A DNA stretch of 38,918 bases from Sphingomonadaceae bacterium (GCA_021741065.1 JAIOYN010000008.1:1-38918); one strand, 5' to 3'; shown: positions 7,359 through 15,458, counted from the first letter of the stretch. Made by a program: numbers and translations. The notes: a model not told the origin generated them from the sequence alone.

Positions 7359-8999
7359 ATGGCCGACTCATCCGAAATCCCGCCTTTTATGGACCCCACT
7401 CAGTTCATAAAGTTGTTCGTGCCAACCGGTGCAACGACAACTGACCCCTTAAAGGCCTATCGCGCGGCGTTGGATGCCTGGGGAACCTTGTTGGAACCCC
7501 TAGCCAAAGCTGGCCGGGACAAGGTCGATACCACAGATCGCCGTTTTGCCGCGCCGCAATGGGAGCACCCCGTATTCGACTTGGTCCGTCAAAGCTATCA
7601 GGTCATGTCCGAACATATGTTGACCGCAGCTGACCAATTGGATGGCTTGTCCGAAAATGATAGAGCAAAAATGGGCTTTGCTCTGCGTAGCATCATTGAA
7701 GCGATGAGCCCTGCAAATTCGCCCTTTACTAATCCGGTTGCACTCGAACGCGCCCTAGAATCCAACGGCGCGAGCCTGATGTCCGGGTTGCAGCACCTGA
7801 TGCAGGACATGCAGCGCGGGCAGTTGACCCATACCGATTCAAGCGCATTTACCCTTGGTGAAAACATTGCGGCAACACCGGGCAAGGTTGTGCACCAAAC
7901 GCCTTTATATCAGCTCATTCAATATGACCCGACCACGGAAAATGTGCTGGAAACGCCGCTCATCATTTTCCCGCCATGGATCAACCGTTTTTATATTCTC
8001 GATCTGACGGCGGAAAAAAGCTTCATTAAATATTGCGTCGACCATGGCATCACGGTTTTTGTCGTGTCGTGGAAATCGGCAGACGCTTCGATGAAGGACA
8101 TTATTTGGGACGATTATGTCGCGGCGCAGATTGACGCAATTGATACAGTGCGCAGTGCCCTTGATGTGCTAGATGTCCATACGATTGGCTATTGTGTTGC
8201 GGGCACGACCTTGGCCGCAACGCTCGCGGTCCTCGCGGCAACGGACGCTGCTGACAAAGTGTGCAGCGCGACCTTTTTTACAGCACAGGTCGATTTTAGT
8301 TCCAGCGGCGAACTTTTGCATTTTATCGATGATCAGCAAATTGCAATGACGGAGGCGCTGAGTGCACCGCAAGGTTATTTGGATGGCCGTTTTCTTGCAC
8401 TGACCTTCAACATGTTGCGCGGTAAGGATTTGATATGGTCCACCGTCGTCAAAAATTATCTGCTAGGTGAAGACTATCCTGCGTTCGATTTGCTGCACTG
8501 GAATGGCGACGTCACCAACCTGCCCGCCAAATGGCACCGCAACTATCTCGTCGACCTTTATCGCGATAACCGGCTCGTGAAGCCAAATGATTTGTCGGTA
8601 CTCGGTACCCCAATTGACCTGCGCCGCGTAAAAACACCGACCTATATTCAGGCCGGCCGCGAGGATCATATTGCACCCGCCGAAAGCGTTTGGAAACTGC
8701 AGGAGAATTTCACTGGCCCGACCAAATTCTTATTGGCGGGCAGCGGCCATATTGCGGGTGTCGTTAACCCGCCTGCGCAGATGAAATATCAATACTGGAC
8801 CAATGACACATCGCCGCCCTCACTCGCGGCCTTCATTGCGGGCGCCACGGAGACGAAGGGTAGCTGGTGGCCCGATTGGCTCGCCTGGCTCACAGAGAAG
8901 AATGCCAAGCGAGTGCCAGCGACCGGGCCGCGACAACCAGGCCAAGGCACCCTGAAGGCGCTGGAATCGGCTCCAGGAAGCTATGTGAAGGCACGATGA
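7359..8999 (+). CDS. phaC: Class I poly(3-hydroxyalkanoate) synthase
   Basis: PhaC polymerises (R)-3-hydroxyacyl-CoA into PHA at the granule surface. The 546-residue protein has a PhaC N-terminal domain (MSGLQHLMQDMQRGQ) and the signature PPWINRFYILDLTAEKSFIKYCVD. The lipase-like box is GYCVAGT with catalytic Cys at 279; the usual form is GFCVGGT, so one Gly is Ala here. The general-base His is in AGSGHIAGVVNPP, and an Asp candidate is in GREDHIAPAESVW. Length fits class I. The start lacks a Shine-Dalgarno; TCGACA (7324-7329) and TATGCC (7346-7351) may be a weak promoter giving a leaderless message. phasin and phaB are elsewhere in the window. Confidence 0.93.
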   Translation: MADSSEIPPFMDPTQFIKLFVPTGATTTDPLKAYRAALDAWGTLLEPLAKAGRDKVDTTDRRFAAPQWEHPVFDLVRQSYQVMSEHMLTAADQLDGLSENDRAKMGFALRSIIEAMSPANSPFTNPVALERALESNGASLMSGLQHLMQDMQRGQLTHTDSSAFTLGENIAATPGKVVHQTPLYQLIQYDPTTENVLETPLIIFPPWINRFYILDLTAEKSFIKYCVDHGITVFVVSWKSADASMKDIIWDDYVAAQIDAIDTVRSALDVLDVHTIGYCVAGTTLAATLAVLAATDAADKVCSATFFTAQVDFSSSGELLHFIDDQQIAMTEALSAPQGYLDGRFLALTFNMLRGKDLIWSTVVKNYLLGEDYPAFDLLHWNGDVTNLPAKWHRNYLVDLYRDNRLVKPNDLSVLGTPIDLRRVKTPTYIQAGREDHIAPAESVWKLQENFTGPTKFLLAGSGHIAGVVNPPAQMKYQYWTNDTSPPSLAAFIAGATETKGSWWPDWLAWLTEKNAKRVPATGPRQPGQGTLKALESAPGSYVKAR

Positions 9000-9008
9000 G
9001 ATTCAATT

Positions 9009-9026
9009 GACGTTTACGTAAACGTC
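9009..9026. promoter_or_regulatory. Perfect 18-bp palindrome upstream of the acyl-CoA dehydrogenase pair
   Basis: GACGTTTACGTAAACGTC is a perfect inverted repeat, ten bases after the phaC stop and about 35 bases before the dehydrogenase start. Its ACGTTTACGTAAACG core resembles operators of MerR-family regulators of acyl-CoA and branched-chain catabolism (LiuR type). It is probably an operator; the regulator is not in the window. Confidence 0.6.
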
Positions 9027-9061
9027 GACTAGTCCAGTGTCAGCTTTTTAGGAGAATCGTG

Positions 9062-10255
9062 ATGCAACTCGAATTCAGCCCCGCAGAAATCGCCTTCCAG
9101 AAGGAAGTGCGGACATTCATCGCCGACAATTACCCCGAAAATCTCCGTTCTGTTCAAGACGAAGGGCATGATCTTTCGAAGGAAGATTTTCTGTCATGGC
9201 ATCGCATTCTCGCCCAAAAGGGCTGGATCGCACCTGCATGGCCCGTCGAATATGGCGGTACTGGTTGGACCGCGACGGAGCGTTTCATCTGGTCCGAAGA
9301 ACTGGCATCTGCCGACTGCGTAGGAACGATGCCATTTGGTCTGTCGATGGTTGGTCCGGTGATCTACACTTTCGGCACGCCTGAGCAGAAAGCCAAATTC
9401 CTCCCAGGTATCTTGTCGGGCGATGATTGGTGGTGTCAGGGATATTCCGAACCCGGCGCTGGTTCCGACCTTGCATCTTTGCGTACCAAGGCCGTTCGTG
9501 ACGGCGACCATTATGTGGTTAATGGTCAGAAAACTTGGACAACCATGGCGCAGCATGCCGACTGGGGCTTTTTCCTGGTGCGCACCGATACCGATGCCAA
9601 AGCGCAAGAGGGCATCAGCTTCCTATTGATTGACATGAAGTCGCCTGGCGTGACAGTCCGTCCGATCATCACCTTGGGCGGCGAGCATGAGGTCAACGAA
9701 GTTTGGCTAGAAGACGTTCGCGTACCTGTGGAAAATCGCGTTTACGAAGAAAACAAGGGTTGGACCTGCGCCAAGTTCTTGCTGGCGCACGAGCGCACCG
9801 GTATTGCCGCCGTTGCGCGTTCAAAGCGCGGCGTGGAAAAGATAAAGGCGATTGCCCGTACCGAACAGGATGGCGACCGCCCGTTAATTGCCAACCCGTT
9901 CTTCAAACGCAAGATTTCGGAACTTGAAATTGATCTCACGGCGCTTGAATTTACCGAATTGCGTAGCCTTGCCGGTGAAGCAGCAGGCAAGGGCCCTGGC
10001 CCTGAATCGAGCTTGCTGAAAATCAAAGGGTCCGAAATCCAGCAACGGATTACCGAACTCGCGCTGGAAGCGGTCGGCCATTATGGTGCGCCCTATTTCC
10101 GCGGCTTTGGCGAAGGCGACAATGAACACCCCATTGGTCCAGATTACGCACACCGCGCTGCACCGACCTATTTCAACACCCGCAAGACGACGATTTACGG
10201 CGGATCGAACGAGATCCAACGCAACATCATCGCCAAGATGGTATTGGGGATTTAA
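9062..10255 (+). CDS. Acyl-CoA dehydrogenase, PimC-like large subunit
   Basis: This FAD-dependent acyl-CoA dehydrogenase has 397 residues. It has the N-terminal helical domain (LEFSPAEIAFQKEVRTFI), APAWPVEYGGTGWT, the FAD/substrate loop YSEPGAGSDLASL, NGQKTWTT, and the C-terminal TTIYGGSNEIQRNIIAKMVLG. The start is the ATG at 9062, seven bases after AGGAG; the GTG one codon upstream is unlikely. Where medium-chain enzymes have YEG(T/S), this has YGGS, so the standard catalytic Glu is absent at that site. The sequence is like the large subunit of pimeloyl-CoA dehydrogenase (PimC), and the next gene is like PimD. A two-subunit enzyme oxidising a dicarboxylyl- or bulky acyl-CoA is inferred. The substrate is unknown. 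Confidence 0.85.
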   Translation: MQLEFSPAEIAFQKEVRTFIADNYPENLRSVQDEGHDLSKEDFLSWHRILAQKGWIAPAWPVEYGGTGWTATERFIWSEELASADCVGTMPFGLSMVGPVIYTFGTPEQKAKFLPGILSGDDWWCQGYSEPGAGSDLASLRTKAVRDGDHYVVNGQKTWTTMAQHADWGFFLVRTDTDAKAQEGISFLLIDMKSPGVTVRPIITLGGEHEVNEVWLEDVRVPVENRVYEENKGWTCAKFLLAHERTGIAAVARSKRGVEKIKAIARTEQDGDRPLIANPFFKRKISELEIDLTALEFTELRSLAGEAAGKGPGPESSLLKIKGSEIQQRITELALEAVGHYGAPYFRGFGEGDNEHPIGPDYAHRAAPTYFNTRKTTIYGGSNEIQRNIIAKMVLGI

Positions 10256-10267
10256 GCTAACATTGCA

Positions 10268-10345
10268 CCGTCACCCTGAACTTGTTTCAGGGTCTTAATT
10301 CGCAACGCCGAAAGTAAGATGCTGAAACAAGGTCAGCATGACGGG
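10268..10345. repeat. Interspersed palindromic repeat, copy 1 (two hairpins, inverted relative to each other)
   Basis: The first hairpin is ACCCTGAA (10273-10280), loop CTTGT, TTCAGGGT (10286-10293). The second is ATGCTGA (10319-10325), loop AACAAGG, TCAGCAT (10333-10339). The second unit read on the other strand (CGTCATGCTGACCTTGTTTC) is homologous to the first (CGTCACCCTGAACTTGTTTC), so the element is an inverted pair of REP-like units. It sits in the gap between the two dehydrogenase subunit genes. A related copy is at 32132-32220. Confidence 0.8.
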
Positions 10346-10366
10346 TTATTAGACGGGATAACTATA

Positions 10367-11506
10367 ATGGATTTCAGCTACACCGAAACGCAGGACATGA
10401 TCCGCGAAACCCTAAGCCGTTTTTTGGCGGACACCTATGACTTCGATAGCCGCAACAAGATGATCGCCAGCGGCACGGGACGTGACCCCGCTATTTGGAA
10501 GGCATTGGCCCAAGATTTGGGCATGTTGGGTGCGTCATTCAGCGAAGAGCATGGCGGGCTTGGCGGCGGACATCTCGAAAATGCGCTTATCATGGAAGAA
10601 TTGGGCAAAGTCATCGCGGTTGAGCCTTATCTCCAGACTGTGGTGCTCGGCGGCGGCGCGTTAAAGGCAGTGGGCGGTGCCGTTGCGAATGCTGTCATCC
10701 CTGAAATCATCAATGGCAACGTCATCATCGCTTTTGCCTATGCGGAGCCTCAGGGCCGCTATAACCTCGCCAATATCCGCACGACCGCGAAGAAGGACGG
10801 CGCGGGTTATGTCCTGAACGGCCATAAAGGGGTCGTGTACGCAGCGCCATGGGCCACGCATTTGCTCGTCACCGCACGGACAGGCGGCGCGGCCACCGAT
10901 GTAAACGGCGTGTCATTGTTCCTGATTGACGCCAATGCAAAGGGCATTGTTCGCCGCGATTACCCGACTGTGGATGGTTTTCAGGCGTCTGAAATCTATT
11001 TTGAAAACGCTGCAATCCCTGCGGATGCTTTATTGGGTAACGAAGGCGCGGGCCTGCCCCTTATTGAACGTATCGTTGATGAAGCAACAGTTGCCGTCTG
11101 CGCAGAATCGTGCGGCGTGACGGCCAAGCTGCATCAGGGTACGTTGGAATATGCGCGTCAGCGCAACCAATTTGGTCAGCCAATCTCGCGCTTCCAAGTG
11201 CTTCAGCATCGTATGGTCGACATGTTCATGGAGGTTGAGCAATCAAAGTCCATGACCACAATGGCGACGCTTAAACTCGATCTACCCGCGGCCGAACGTA
11301 TGGCGGCAGTATCGGCATGCAAGGCAAAGGTGTCGCGCTCGGCAAAGTTTGTTGGGCAAAGTGCCATTCAAACGCATGGCGGCATTGGGATCACGCAAGA
11401 GTTGGCCATTGGTCACTTCTTTAAGCGGGCAACGATGATCGAGAACCAGTTTGGCTCTGCGGATCACCATTATGAACGTTTTGAACGGCTGACTTTGGCG
11501 GATTAA
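10367..11506 (+). CDS. Acyl-CoA dehydrogenase, PimD-like small subunit
   Basis: The 379-residue protein is a second acyl-CoA dehydrogenase homologue, of the smaller-subunit type. It has MDFSYTETQDMIRETLSRFL, GASFSEEHGGLGGG, VEPYLQTVVLGGGALK, and the C-terminal IQTHGGIGITQELAIGHFFKRA in place of the YGGS/YEGT motif. Such partners pair with a large subunit to build one active site, as in PimCD and the mycobacterial FadE heterotetramers. The start at 10367 begins exactly where family similarity begins; an in-frame ATG at 10319 would translate the second hairpin of the repeat. Ribosome binding is modest (GGGATAA). A 110-base gap with the repeat separates it from the large subunit. Confidence 0.83.
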   Translation: MDFSYTETQDMIRETLSRFLADTYDFDSRNKMIASGTGRDPAIWKALAQDLGMLGASFSEEHGGLGGGHLENALIMEELGKVIAVEPYLQTVVLGGGALKAVGGAVANAVIPEIINGNVIIAFAYAEPQGRYNLANIRTTAKKDGAGYVLNGHKGVVYAAPWATHLLVTARTGGAATDVNGVSLFLIDANAKGIVRRDYPTVDGFQASEIYFENAAIPADALLGNEGAGLPLIERIVDEATVAVCAESCGVTAKLHQGTLEYARQRNQFGQPISRFQVLQHRMVDMFMEVEQSKSMTTMATLKLDLPAAERMAAVSACKAKVSRSAKFVGQSAIQTHGGIGITQELAIGHFFKRATMIENQFGSADHHYERFERLTLAD

Positions 11507-11523
11507 AGCGCCAGAAATCACTT

Positions 11524-11538
11524 TTGTGCACTGCACCA
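11524..11538. promoter_or_regulatory. Candidate PhaR-type site 1 at the phasin promoter
   Basis: TTGTGCACTGCACCA contains TGC-ACT-GCA, an inverted form of the TGC-AGT-GCA at site 2. It lies just upstream of the -35 box of the phasin promoter. PhaR is known in alphaproteobacteria to repress phasin genes through TGC-N3-GCA-type palindromes. Confidence 0.5.
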
Positions 11539-11545
11539 TTTTTTG

Positions 11546-11574
11546 TTGACATAGTTTGCATTTGCATTTATTGT
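11546..11574 (+). promoter_or_regulatory. Promoter of the phasin gene
   Basis: A consensus TTGACA (11546-11551) and TATTGT (11569-11574) are separated by exactly 17 bases. Predicted start of transcription is near 11581, about 26 bases before the first usable ATG. A palindromic site overlaps the -10 box. Confidence 0.75.
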
Positions 11575-11585
11575 GCAGTGCAACA
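11571..11585. promoter_or_regulatory. Candidate PhaR-type site 2 overlapping the phasin -10 box
   Basis: TTGTGCAGTGCAACA holds TGC-AGT-GCA and covers the end of the -10 box and the predicted transcription start. This is where a repressor would block transcription. PHA granule accumulation would relieve it if the regulator is PhaR (inference). Confidence 0.5.
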
Positions 11586-11606
11586 CAACAGAAATGGTGC
11601 GTACAC

Positions 11607-12227
11607 ATGGCTCGCAAAACACAGATCAATGCCCCGGCAAAAACTGCAAAAGTTGCAGCGCCAAAGGTCATCGCTGCGAAAAATGCTCCAAACACCACTG
11701 GGAAGACTAAGGTGGAAACATCTGCTGCTTCGTCGGATCCTCAATCCGTGTCTGTTGAAACAACATCGATTGCTCAAGGAGTATCAAACATGACTGACAC
11801 TGTTAAAACGACTGCAGAAAAGGCGACTGAGTTTTTCGCTGACGTCCGTGAAAAGGCAAACGAAGCTTCGGAAAAGGGCAAGAAGTTTGCTGCTGAAGCC
11901 GTTGAATTCAACAAGGCAAATGTTGAAGCCGTAGTTGAAGCTGGCAAGATTGTTGCTAAGGGCGCTCAGGAAATCGGCAAGACCAACATGGAATTCGCAA
12001 AGAAGAATTTCGAAGAAGTTCAGGTTGCCGTCAAGGAATTGACTTCGGTCAAGTCGCCAACGGATTTCGTTAAGCTTCAGGGCGAATTGGCCCGCAAGGG
12101 TTTCGACACCGCCGTTGCTCAGGGCTCGAAAAACACGGAAGCGATGGTCAAGTTGGTCAGCGAAATGTTCCAGCCAATCTCGAACCGCATCGCGGCGACG
12201 ACAGAACTTTTCAAGAAAGCTGCATAA
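11607..12227 (+). CDS. Phasin family protein (PHA granule-associated)
   Basis: Phasins coat PHA granules and control their size. The 206-residue protein has an Ala/Lys/Pro-rich flexible N-terminus (residues 1-55 or so), then an amphipathic helical phasin domain ([60 protein letters not shown]). The first ATG after the predicted transcription start is 11607, with no clear ribosome site. A second in-frame ATG at 11790 has AAGGAG eight bases upstream and would give a 145-residue protein that begins [11 protein letters not shown]. Both may be used. The gene has its own promoter with two operator-like palindromes and is followed by a structured 3' region. Confidence 0.88.
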   Translation: MARKTQINAPAKTAKVAAPKVIAAKNAPNTTGKTKVETSAASSDPQSVSVETTSIAQGVSNMTDTVKTTAEKATEFFADVREKANEASEKGKKFAAEAVEFNKANVEAVVEAGKIVAKGAQEIGKTNMEFAKKNFEEVQVAVKELTSVKSPTDFVKLQGELARKGFDTAVAQGSKNTEAMVKLVSEMFQPISNRIAATTELFKKAA

Positions 12228-12240
12228 GCTCTCGAACGAT

Positions 12241-12367
12241 ATTGTACCGGTGGGTCATGCACCTGCCACCCTCTCTCTCCTCCTTTTGGCGGCAGGACGT
12301 CGAGATCACCCGGTACAATTCCACAGAGCAACCGTCCTTTCCGGTCAGGAAAGGGCGGTTTCTTTTT
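12241..12367 (+). ncRNA. Candidate small RNA in the phasin 3' region
   Basis: Between the phasin stop and the terminator lies a closed fold. ATTGTACCGG (12241-12250) pairs with CCGGTACAAT (12310-12319), and CCTGCC (12262-12267) pairs with GGCAGG (12291-12296). The loop is a 19-base unbroken pyrimidine run (12269-12287) that includes TCCTCCTTTT, the complement of a Shine-Dalgarno. The terminator at 12330-12367 would form the 3' end. Alphaproteobacterial trans-acting RNAs often carry CU-rich anti-Shine-Dalgarno loops. No dedicated promoter is clear, so it may be released from the phasin mRNA. Not matched to a known family. Confidence 0.45.
12330..12367 (+). terminator. Intrinsic terminator after the phasin gene
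   Basis: A 13-bp stem pairs AACCGTCCTTTCC (12330-12342) with GGAAAGGGCGGTT (12348-12360), with one G-U pair and a 5-base loop. TCTTTTT follows at 12361-12367. Confidence 0.9.
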
Positions 12368-12396
12368 GGTGTAGCAGAATAGATGACGAACGGGGG

Positions 12397-12426
12397 TTGC
12401 AGACTCCCCCTGCTCTGACCTATTTC
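12397..12426 (+). promoter_or_regulatory. Weak candidate promoter of clpS with overlapping GC hairpin
   Basis: TTGCAG (12397-12402) and TATTTC (12421-12426) are 18 bases apart and would start transcription at the clpS ATG. A hairpin GGGGG (12392-12396) / CCCCC (12406-12410) overlaps the -35 region. Both matches are weak. Confidence 0.28.
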
Positions 12427-12432
12427 AGTCCG

Positions 12433-12774
12433 ATGAAGATTTTCATGGCGCAAGATGATGATGACAAAAATGGCGGCAGACCCGGGGTCGGCCTGGCTAC
12501 GCGCACGCGCCCAAAAACCCAAAAACCAAGCCTCTATAAAGTGCTGCTGCTGAACGACGATTACACGCCGATGGAATTTGTTGTGCATGTCCTCAAGGCG
12601 TTTTTTCAGATGGATACCGATCAGGCGACTCGTGTGATGCTGCATGTCCACCAAAAAGGGGTCGGCGTGTGCGGCATTTTCACCTATGAAGTGGCCGAAA
12701 CCAAAGTTACGCAAGTGATGGACTTCGCGCAGAAGAACCAGCATCCGCTGCAATGCACGCTGGAGAAAGATTGA
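12433..12774 (+). CDS. clpS: ATP-dependent Clp protease adaptor ClpS
   Basis: ClpS binds N-end-rule substrates and delivers them to ClpA. The 113-residue protein has a disordered N-terminus ([23 protein letters not shown]) and the ClpS core: [21 protein letters not shown], which carries the Asn/Asp-Asp binding pocket, then [35 protein letters not shown]. Start at 12433 or 12445; neither has a Shine-Dalgarno. clpA is not next door, unlike in many bacteria. Its stop codon lies inside the start region of the next gene. Confidence 0.95.
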   Translation: MKIFMAQDDDDKNGGRPGVGLATRTRPKTQKPSLYKVLLLNDDYTPMEFVVHVLKAFFQMDTDQATRVMLHVHQKGVGVCGIFTYEVAETKVTQVMDFAQKNQHPLQCTLEKD

Positions 12775-13499
12775 GTAAGGCGGCCCTGATCGTCGGTGCC
12801 GGTGACGCCACAGGCGGGGCAATCGCGAGGGCCTTTGCGCGCGAAGGCTATGTCGTCTGCGTCAACCGCCGCGCGCGAAACGCCGATCAGTTGGAAGCAC
12901 TTGCACAATCGATACGCGATGAGGGATATGAAGCCCGCGCTTACCCCGCGGACGCCCGGATCGAAGACGAAGTCGTGGCGATGGTCGATGCGATTGAACG
13001 CGACGTCGGGCCAATTGAAGTTGCCGTTTTCAATATCGGCGCGAACGTCAATTTTTCCATACTCGATATGACCTCGCAAGTGTATCGCAAGGTATGGGAA
13101 ATGGCGGCATTTGCTGGCTTTCTGATGGGGCGTGAGGCCGCACGCCGAATGGTCGTGCGCCAATCGGGCACTATCATCTTCACAGGCGCAACGGCGAGTA
13201 TACGTGGCGGCAAAGGTTTCTCCGCCTTTGCTGGCGCAAAGGGCGCGCTGCGGATGCTGGCGCAATCCATGGCGCGTGAGCTGGGTCCGCAAGACATTCA
13301 TGTCGCGCACGTTCTAATCGATGGTGGCATCGATACGGCTTTCATACGCGGTATCCGTCCGGATTTCGATGCCGCAAAGGCAGCAGACGGCATATTGTCG
13401 CCAGACGCGATTGCGCTGCAATATGTTGCCCTGCACAAGCAACATCGCAGCGCATGGACACACGAAATGGACTTGCGCCCCTGGACGGAGAGTTTCTAA
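12771..13499 (+). CDS. Atypical short-chain dehydrogenase/reductase, catalytic Tyr replaced
   Basis: This SDR-fold protein has 242 residues from a TTG start at 12771. GGAG at 12762-12765 fits that start, and the start overlaps the clpS stop. An ATG at 12753 is the alternative. The cofactor loop is GAGDATGG (9-16). The usual NNAG is NIGAN (88-92). The YxxxK motif reads FAGAK (153-157), and the position of the catalytic Ser is Gly or Ala, so the proton-relay triad appears lost while Lys157 is kept. It may bind a nucleotide without classical redox chemistry, or use different residues. Coupled to clpS and the downstream HCCA-isomerase-like gene. Function not recognised. Confidence 0.75.
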   Translation: MSKAALIVGAGDATGGAIARAFAREGYVVCVNRRARNADQLEALAQSIRDEGYEARAYPADARIEDEVVAMVDAIERDVGPIEVAVFNIGANVNFSILDMTSQVYRKVWEMAAFAGFLMGREAARRMVVRQSGTIIFTGATASIRGGKGFSAFAGAKGALRMLAQSMARELGPQDIHVAHVLIDGGIDTAFIRGIRPDFDAAKAADGILSPDAIALQYVALHKQHRSAWTHEMDLRPWTESF

Positions 13500-14101
13500 T
13501 GACAAAGCGCTTTGAGTTTCTTTTCGATTTTGGCGGACCGAATAGCTATTTGGCATACAAAATGTTGCCGGATCTTTGTGAAAGAACCGGTGCAGAAGTC
13601 GTGTATGTGCCTATCCTGCTCGGTGGCTTGTTCAAGCTTACCAATAATCAGGCGCCAATGATGCGCTATGCCGAAACGCCCGCCAAACAGAAATATGAGA
13701 TGCTGGAATTTCAACGCTTCGTGAATACGCACGCGATACCGTTTAAGATGAATCCACGTTTTCCTATCAACACGCTACACGTGATGCGCGGCGCAGTTGC
13801 GGCCCAGAGGCTCGGCTGCTTTGCGTCTTATGTGGACGCGGTCATGGCGGCGATGTGGCATGACGGAGCGGACCTGAGCGATGTTGATGTTGTGCGCGAT
13901 GTTCTCGACAAGACTGGCTTAGACAGCGGCGCATTGCTGGCTCTGGCGGATGATCCGGAAGTGAAGGCCCAGCTTATAGCCAATACCGAAGCCGCCGCAA
14001 AGCGCGGCGCATTTGGCGTGCCGACCTTCTTTGTGGGTGAAGAGATGTTCTGGGGAAAGGAGAGGCTTGGGCAGGTTGAGGCGGCGCTCACCAAATCCTA
14101 A
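13499..14101 (+). CDS. 2-hydroxychromene-2-carboxylate isomerase family protein (DsbA-like fold)
   Basis: The 200-residue protein has the kappa-GST/HCCA isomerase plan. It has an N-terminal thioredoxin strand and Ser loop (FEFLFDFGGPNSYLAYK), a helical insertion (EFQRFVNTHAIPFKMNPRFPINT), and the cis-Pro turn FGVPTFFVGEEMFWGKERL near residues 170-190. In naphthalene degradation such enzymes use glutathione to isomerise a chromene. No other aromatic-degradation genes are here, so the true substrate is open. The ATG shares one base with the upstream stop (TAATG), so it is translationally coupled with the SDR, with GGAG eight bases upstream. Confidence 0.85.
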   Translation: MTKRFEFLFDFGGPNSYLAYKMLPDLCERTGAEVVYVPILLGGLFKLTNNQAPMMRYAETPAKQKYEMLEFQRFVNTHAIPFKMNPRFPINTLHVMRGAVAAQRLGCFASYVDAVMAAMWHDGADLSDVDVVRDVLDKTGLDSGALLALADDPEVKAQLIANTEAAAKRGAFGVPTFFVGEEMFWGKERLGQVEAALTKS

Positions 14102-14137
14102 GTTGCGCCTTATCCAATTCCCGCTAAATACGGTACG

Positions 14138-15418
14138 ATGGATAAGATAATCGTACGTGGCGGTAACGCACTCAAGGGCAAAATTCCGATTTCAGGTGCG
14201 AAGAACAGTGCATTGACACTGATCCCCTGCGCGCTGCTGACGGATGAACCGCTGACTTTGCGTAATTTGCCGCGCTTGGCCGACATTGACGGCTTTCAGC
14301 ATCTGATGAACCAGTTCGGCATTTCAACGACGGTTGCTGGGTCACGCCCTGAAGATTTCGGCCGTGTGATGACGTTGGAAGCCACACGGATCACCAGCAA
14401 CATCGCGCCTTACGACCTTGTTCGCAAAATGCGTGCTTCTATCCTTGTTCTTGGCCCAATGCTGGCGCGCGCTGGTGAAGCGACTGTTTCGCTACCGGGC
14501 GGATGCGCGATCGGCAACCGGCCGATTGACCTTCATCTAAAGGCGTTAGAGGCCTTTGGCGTCGAGATTGAAGTAGCAGCCGGCTATGTCAAAGCCATTG
14601 CCAAAAAGGGCATTCCGGGTGGGACATACACATTTCCTGTCGTGTCCGTCGGCGCGACCGAAAACGCCTTGATGGCGGCCAGTCTCGCCAAGGGCACATG
14701 CGTGCTGCACAATGCGGCGCGCGAGCCGGAAATTGTAGACCTCTGCAACCTGCTTGTCGCCATGGGAGCGCAAATTGAAGGCATAGGCACATCCGATTTG
14801 ATCATTCAAGGTCGAGACCGCCTACATGGCGCAACCTACCGCGTGATGAGCGACCGTATCGAGGCCGGCAGCTACGCCTGTGCCGCTGCTATCACGGGCG
14901 GCGATGTCGAGCTCGTCGGTGCAAAAGCCAGTGAGATGGACGCGACGCTGGATGCCTTGCGTCAAGCCGGTGCTAAGGTCGAAGATACAGGAGCTGGCAT
15001 TCGCGTATCTTCAGATGGCAGATTAAAGCCGCTTACCATTTCCACGGCACCCTATCCCGGTTTTGCGACCGATATGCAGGCGCAGTTCATGGCCATGCTG
15101 TGCATGGCAGACGGCGCTAGCGTGCTTACCGAGACCATATTTGAAAACCGCTATATGCATGTACCCGAACTTAATCGGATGGGGGCGCATATCGAGACAA
15201 AGGGCCGCACGGCAATTGTCCATGGGGTCAAAAAGCTTACTGGCGCGCCCGTCATGGCAACTGACTTGCGGGCGTCGATGAGCCTAGTGATCGCTGGATT
15301 GGTAGCAGAGGGCGAAACGCATGTTAGCCGGCTCTATCATCTTGATCGCGGTTATGAACGGCTTGAGGAGAAGCTTCAGCTGGTCGGGGCGGACGTCGAA
15401 CGTGTCGGTGCGGAGTAA
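14138..15418 (+). CDS. murA: UDP-N-acetylglucosamine 1-carboxyvinyltransferase
   Basis: MurA makes the first committed step of peptidoglycan synthesis, transferring enolpyruvate from PEP to UDP-GlcNAc. The 426-residue protein has the N-terminal [20 protein letters not shown] with the catalytic Lys, and [18 protein letters not shown]. The active-site Cys is in [20 protein letters not shown] at residue 123, so fosfomycin sensitivity is expected. The C-terminal half has [13 protein letters not shown] and [19 protein letters not shown]. Length is normal. There is no Shine-Dalgarno; TTGCGC (14103-14108) and TAAATA (14125-14130) could place the transcript start at the ATG. Confidence 0.97.
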   Translation: MDKIIVRGGNALKGKIPISGAKNSALTLIPCALLTDEPLTLRNLPRLADIDGFQHLMNQFGISTTVAGSRPEDFGRVMTLEATRITSNIAPYDLVRKMRASILVLGPMLARAGEATVSLPGGCAIGNRPIDLHLKALEAFGVEIEVAAGYVKAIAKKGIPGGTYTFPVVSVGATENALMAASLAKGTCVLHNAAREPEIVDLCNLLVAMGAQIEGIGTSDLIIQGRDRLHGATYRVMSDRIEAGSYACAAAITGGDVELVGAKASEMDATLDALRQAGAKVEDTGAGIRVSSDGRLKPLTISTAPYPGFATDMQAQFMAMLCMADGASVLTETIFENRYMHVPELNRMGAHIETKGRTAIVHGVKKLTGAPVMATDLRASMSLVIAGLVAEGETHVSRLYHLDRGYERLEEKLQLVGADVERVGAE

Positions 15419-15458
15419 TACACAACGCTGCATATTGACCTATGGCGCGAAGGAAAGG

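Noticed and set aside
12392-12410. GGGGG/CCCCC hairpin as a terminator
   Set aside because: No T run follows, and a strong terminator already lies at 12330-12367.
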